A DNA stretch of 64,000 bases from Mesostigma viride (taxonomy: Eukaryota > Streptophyta > Mesostigmatophyceae > Mesostigmatales > Mesostigmataceae): assembly GCA_009746045.1 (NCBI GenBank), contig RPFO01000164.1, positions 1,036,756-1,100,755 of the forward strand, given 5' to 3'. Under the pieces are notes generated by a model, which worked only from the letters and a program-made list of their open reading frames with translations, ran no database searches and was not told the DNA's origin. This document shows, piece by piece, positions 60,589-64,000 of this stretch (within the stretch, counting starts at the first letter, position 1; every line of letters begins with the position of its first letter). The position numbers were made by a program, and so were the translations under genes.

Positions 60589-61275
60589 ATTAATTAATTA
60601 ATTAATTAAACTCGTGCTCCCGTTGGGGAGTCACGGAGCACCGAAGTGCTTTTAATCCCTGTGTGTGCACTACAGGAGAAAGGGCAGAGACCCCTGGCAG
60701 TCTCCTTCATGCCAAAGGCATGCCACAGCTGCAATCGGGCGCGGCTAGCTAAAAGGACAGGCTAACGATCCGGCAAACTGTGGGTGCAATAAGACCCATG
60801 TGAGCATGTCATAGCAAGGAGCGTGGGCAAGTAATCTGAACATAGCCAGGGCGTAGCATGGCTGTACTAGAACTAGGCTAAGGCTATGGCTGGTTGTGTA
60901 CCGTGCGTTGGCGGCACGTGACTAGGTTTGTTGGCACAGCTAGGCAAACATTCTAGGCATGGCTGCCTTAGCGACAGTGACTCCAATGGTTACAAGCTAG
61001 GGCTATTGCTATTCTAGCCCGCTGGGGGCGTCCACATCTTGTGGTTGATCATCAGGTCCCCGCCCCTCCAGTACACCTTGGGCTTCTGGGGGTCCTGCTT
61101 ATGGCGGAGGTATTCCGGCCACAGGTCGCGTCGCTGCTGTTGCTGAGCGGGGGTTAGGTCGTCATCCAGCGTCCAGGTGAGGTCGTGCAACCGCTTGCGA
61201 CGAGAGAGGAACCGCTGCTTATCCTCAGGGGAGAGGAAGGCATGATGGTGCTCCGGGCATGATGGTGCCTGCAAA
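60589..61275 (-). mobile_element. 5'-truncated LINE: ORF1 end, 3' UTR, hairpin, TTAA tail
   Basis: Minus strand: ORF1 C-terminus (about 61275-61017; FLSRRKRLHDLTWTLDDDLT, PEYLRHKQDPQKPKVYW), a ~380-base 3' UTR, hairpin GTGCTCCCGTTGGGGAGTCA (plus-strand reading, about 60614-60633) and a TTAA tail. Nested in the outer TTAA element. Links this 3' UTR type with the degenerate copies at 2392 and 1-980. Confidence 0.75.
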
Positions 61276-62407
61276 TAGCGTAAGGCGTGACCGTGGCTAG
61301 TGCTACGGTATGCTGTATTTTCCTGGAAATGGCCTCTGCCACCGGCTCAATAGTGCTTGCAGGCGTAAGTATATCGTGTTTCTACCTAGTTTCTGCCAGT
61401 TTTCCACTTATTTCTACCGACCTCTGCCCAGCCTCTCTAAGACCGCCATCCTACTCGACGTTGCTTGCATGTCAGCCATAGCAGGTTGCAGTTGTGCAGT
61501 ATTTAGGTGCTGTATATGTCGTCAAGCCGTGCGTATATCGTGAGGATTGGATGTTGATGGTTTATACTGCGTTGATTGTGCAAGAAGATCAGCTAGGTGC
61601 CCATAATCATGGTGTATAATCATGTGTTGTTAGCATCTTGCCACCATTTGCTAGCATGCATTCCAGCGTCATCTTTGCCTGCATGTGAGCTCATGGATCA
61701 CTCAACCTATCCAAGCCTTGCATCACACGTGCCTCTTTCTTTCAGTATTGCACGCGTTATGGAATGAAAACCCAACACCTCTGTTCCCACGAGGCATGTG
61801 CTCAACACGTTGTGAGAGTGGATGATGCTTTTGCTATGGCTGCCTGATTCAGTCATATTAGGTCATCCAGTCATGATGTTTGATGCATGTTTGATGCAGT
61901 ATAACTTATACAACACCTATTTTCAACGTTTTGACCCTCCAAGCTCACTATGGCCCCGTTTATGGGGCTCGTGTCGTTGCGTAATGTTGTGAAGGGCTCT
62001 CATGTTTCCCACTGCGTTGTACTGCGTTGTAATTGTGATGCTAATGAAAAATAGCTCCAGTGGCCCATGCAATGGGCCTGAGTTTTGTTTCACAGAGCCT
62101 GCATATGTTGCCCATAGCTCGTGCAAGAAGCCAGATTTTTTTCATGAACCATTTGTGAATAAGCACATGACTTGTGACCTAGGGTCAAGAAATCGCGGTC
62201 ATGGTCAGACCCCCCTGTATTCAAACCAGTGTATCTCTCTAATGAATAGGCATTTTGTAGGTCTGAGTAGCTCAAAAAATCCTTTGATTTATGGGCTTTC
62301 AGGAAAGTATATACATGACCATGAAAAAAAAATTTCCTTAGGTGCTATACGCGTTCTAAAAAAAGCTTACAACGCTATATATCGCGTTCTAATTTAAAAA
62401 ACACGGG
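61276..62407. other. Interior of the outer TTAA element, no gene
   Basis: No coding signal seen. Short open frames at 61287-61543 and 62002-62397 lack similarity or context. Confidence 0.4.
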
Positions 62408-62411
62408 TTAA

Positions 62412-62729
62412 AATGGTCGAGTACCCGACTGTTAGATGCCAGGTTGAGTGGCCGGACTTGTATCGGGTGCATGGACACGCGTGTATATAGTGCACAGTCC
62501 TATGGACCGCTTCACGTAGAGTACTTGAGCACAATATCCAGATTGATTACTGGCACCACTCTCAGGCCTGTATTATAACGATCAAATATTAGGAGTACAT
62601 GGTCAACTGTAACTTTGCCCAATTTTACCCCGGCTAGGTTGTCTCCAGTTTTCAAGCTCTCCATTTAAAAAATTAAAATACATTTCTTGTGTTTGGTCCG
62701 TTGGAGTTCCTTTTTTACATTTTTGTGTG
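62412..62729. other. Gene-less spacer
   Basis: Nothing recognised between the TTAA element and the LINE fragment. Confidence 0.4.
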
Positions 62730-63388
62730 CTAGGCTTTATACGGACACTGAGCCTATACCACGGCTGAACGGCACGGTAACCAGGATGCTCCGCCAGGCC
62801 CTGAACGTAGGGTTTTCCACACATAGGTCTTTACATTCTTTGTACCAGGGTATGCCTCGCATTTCGGACAAGATTAGACAGCGTAGGATAGCATTCGTAG
62901 GACATCTTGCTCGCACTAGTCAGGTAGACACCGACTCGGTCTGGCCGGCCCCCAGCGGCTTGGCCAGCCAGTGCGGTGCCCATATCCTGACCTGGCCTGG
63001 CCCCAAGGACATTCCTAGAAAGATGGGTAAACATGCCATGACCTATACACAGCAGTTGCTGGCCGACGTAGTGGTCCCAGCCCCGTTTGAGCATCGCATT
63101 CACTCCCTCTCTCTTGCTTTGACTGCTATGCAGAACAAGAAGAGGTGGAAGACGATTGTCCAGGCCCACACGCCAGCCCCCATGTGGGCAAGCCCCCTCC
63201 CGCCAAGAGGAAGGGGCGCTTTGCTGAGTAAAGTAGTTAGGGTTTTCTAGATTAGATTAGCTTAGAGTTAGACTACTGAGTTCGGTTTCGCGGCTTCGCC
63301 CACCTACATTTATCCAGCAAGGGAATATGTGCTATGATAATCTCCCAACGGAGTCATGTTATTATAATTTAATTTAATTTATTTTATA
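62730..63388 (+). mobile_element. 5'-truncated LINE: ORF2 C-terminus and 3' UTR
   Basis: An open frame to 63250 begins within the region homologous to LARKLDG (PRLNGTVTRMLRQALNVGF), then SLYQGMPRISDKIRQRRIAF, VGHLARTSQVD, MQNKKRWKTIVQAHTPAP and the stop. The 3' UTR has TCTCCCAACGGAGTCATG (about 63340-63357) and an AATTT tail (63365-63388). The frame is intact over about 170 codons, but RT and endonuclease are absent. Confidence 0.75.
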
Positions 63389-63509
63389 CCACACCTTCAA
63401 ACTCAGTGCACATCATTATCAAGTTGGTTACTGTAGCACCATGCTAGCTAGCTGCCCGAGCCCGCCAGCATACTCGAACACAAGGTGTTGCCGGTCCCTC
63501 TTAGCAGCG

Positions 63510-63697
63510 TGGGTGGGTGGGTGGGTGGGTGGGTGGGTGGGTGGGTGGGTGGGTGGGTGGGTGGGTGGGTGGGTGGGTGGGTGGGTGGGTGGGTGGGTGG
63601 GTGGGTGGGTACGTGGGTGGGTGGGTGGGTGGGTGGGTGGGTGGGTGGGTGGGTGGGTGGGTGGGTGGGTGGGTGGGTGGGTGGGTGGGTGGGTGGG
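63510..63697. repeat. (GGGT)n array
   Basis: About 47 units with one ACGT interruption near 63609. GWVGGWVG and THPPTHPP frames are artefacts. G-quadruplex-prone on the plus strand. Confidence 0.97.
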
Positions 63698-64000
63698 AGC
63701 TGAAAAGACTGCCTCCCTGCCTGAGGCCTCCCGTCCCCGGCACCACTCTAAGTACTGCCCTATCATTCACATTGCGCCACGTACGCAGGCCTGCCGGCTG
63801 GCGCAGGTTCAAGGTGTACTAGCTGACTGCTCATCACAGTTGCGCCATGATGCCTGGCGGCTGGCGCAGGTACAAGGTCTAGTGACGTATGTTAGAAGCT
63901 TTCTAGCTAGGCCTGCACTCCGGAACCACACAGCCTCGGTACAAAAAGGGCCGCCCGGTGCAGTACCCTCGTGACATTGTGGACTACGCTTGAGCTCTAG
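63698..64000. other. Gene-less right edge
   Basis: A GGCTGGCGCAGGTTCAAGGT block occurs twice (about 63797 and 63859). No gene recognised. Confidence 0.4.

Larger units (their letters stand above)
58276..62407. mobile_element. Outer TTAA-flanked element (13-bp TIR), with nested insertions
   Basis: TIRs CCCGTGTTTTTTA and complement, each bordered by TTAA (58272-58275; 62408-62411). Near both ends are subterminal inverted motifs built on AACGCGATACATCGCGTT. The 4132 bp include the inner TTAA element (58790-60505) and a LINE fragment (60589-61275), leaving about 1.7 kb of its own sequence. No transposase ORF. piggyBac-like by architecture only. Confidence 0.75.

Overview
The window looks like nuclear DNA of a green alga, probably Chlamydomonadales. 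Reasons: it carries two recognisable nuclear genes for plastid proteins (plastid ribosomal protein uL10c and the plastid-division protein ARC3), plus a third gene with a transit-peptide-like start. Exons are short and GC-rich, in GT-AG introns whose phases match at every junction I propose. TGTAA motifs follow several stop codons. The intergenic DNA is full of non-LTR retrotransposons, TTAA-flanked DNA elements and very long simple-sequence arrays. I cannot name the species.

Layout. 1-9.6 kb: repeat sea (LINE 3' ends, a 2.6-kb TTAA-flanked element interrupted by a 0.9-kb TA-flanked MITE, truncated LINE copies). 9.99-14.73 kb (-): a six-exon gene for a 167-aa probable plastid membrane protein of unknown family. 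15.3-19.0 kb (+): five-exon PRPL10, head-to-head with the previous gene across 583 bp. 19.8-25.1 kb: retroelements, including a full-length ORF1-only 'half-LINE'. 25.4-29.2 kb (-): a low-complexity gene of unknown family with two homopolymer frameshifts. 29.78-40.92 kb: one 11.1-kb insertion with terminal inverted repeats of about 2.7-3.3 kb and a perfect 10-bp target-site duplication (Mutator/foldback-like), packed with nested retroelements, among them an intact half-LINE. 41.38-57.37 kb (+): a 13-exon ARC3 gene (degenerate FtsZ domain, long low-complexity linker, MORN repeats), almost every intron holding a tandem array. 58.3-62.4 kb: nested TTAA-flanked elements. 62.7-63.4 kb: a LINE 3' end. 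63.5-63.7 kb: a (GGGT)n array.

How parts relate. PRPL10 and ARC3 serve the plastid (translation; placement of the division ring), and the unknown divergent gene appears plastid-targeted too. Several retroelement families share a 3'-terminal hairpin (stem CTCC/GGAG, loop CAAC-like) followed by a family-specific simple tail. This suggests a reverse transcriptase supplied by one LINE recognises the hairpin and also mobilises the ORF1-only elements. TTAA-rich tails are in turn used as insertion sites by TTAA-specific DNA elements, and other tails appear to have grown into microsatellites. All exon models come from reading frame, splice-site and phase consistency by eye; no transcript or database evidence was available.
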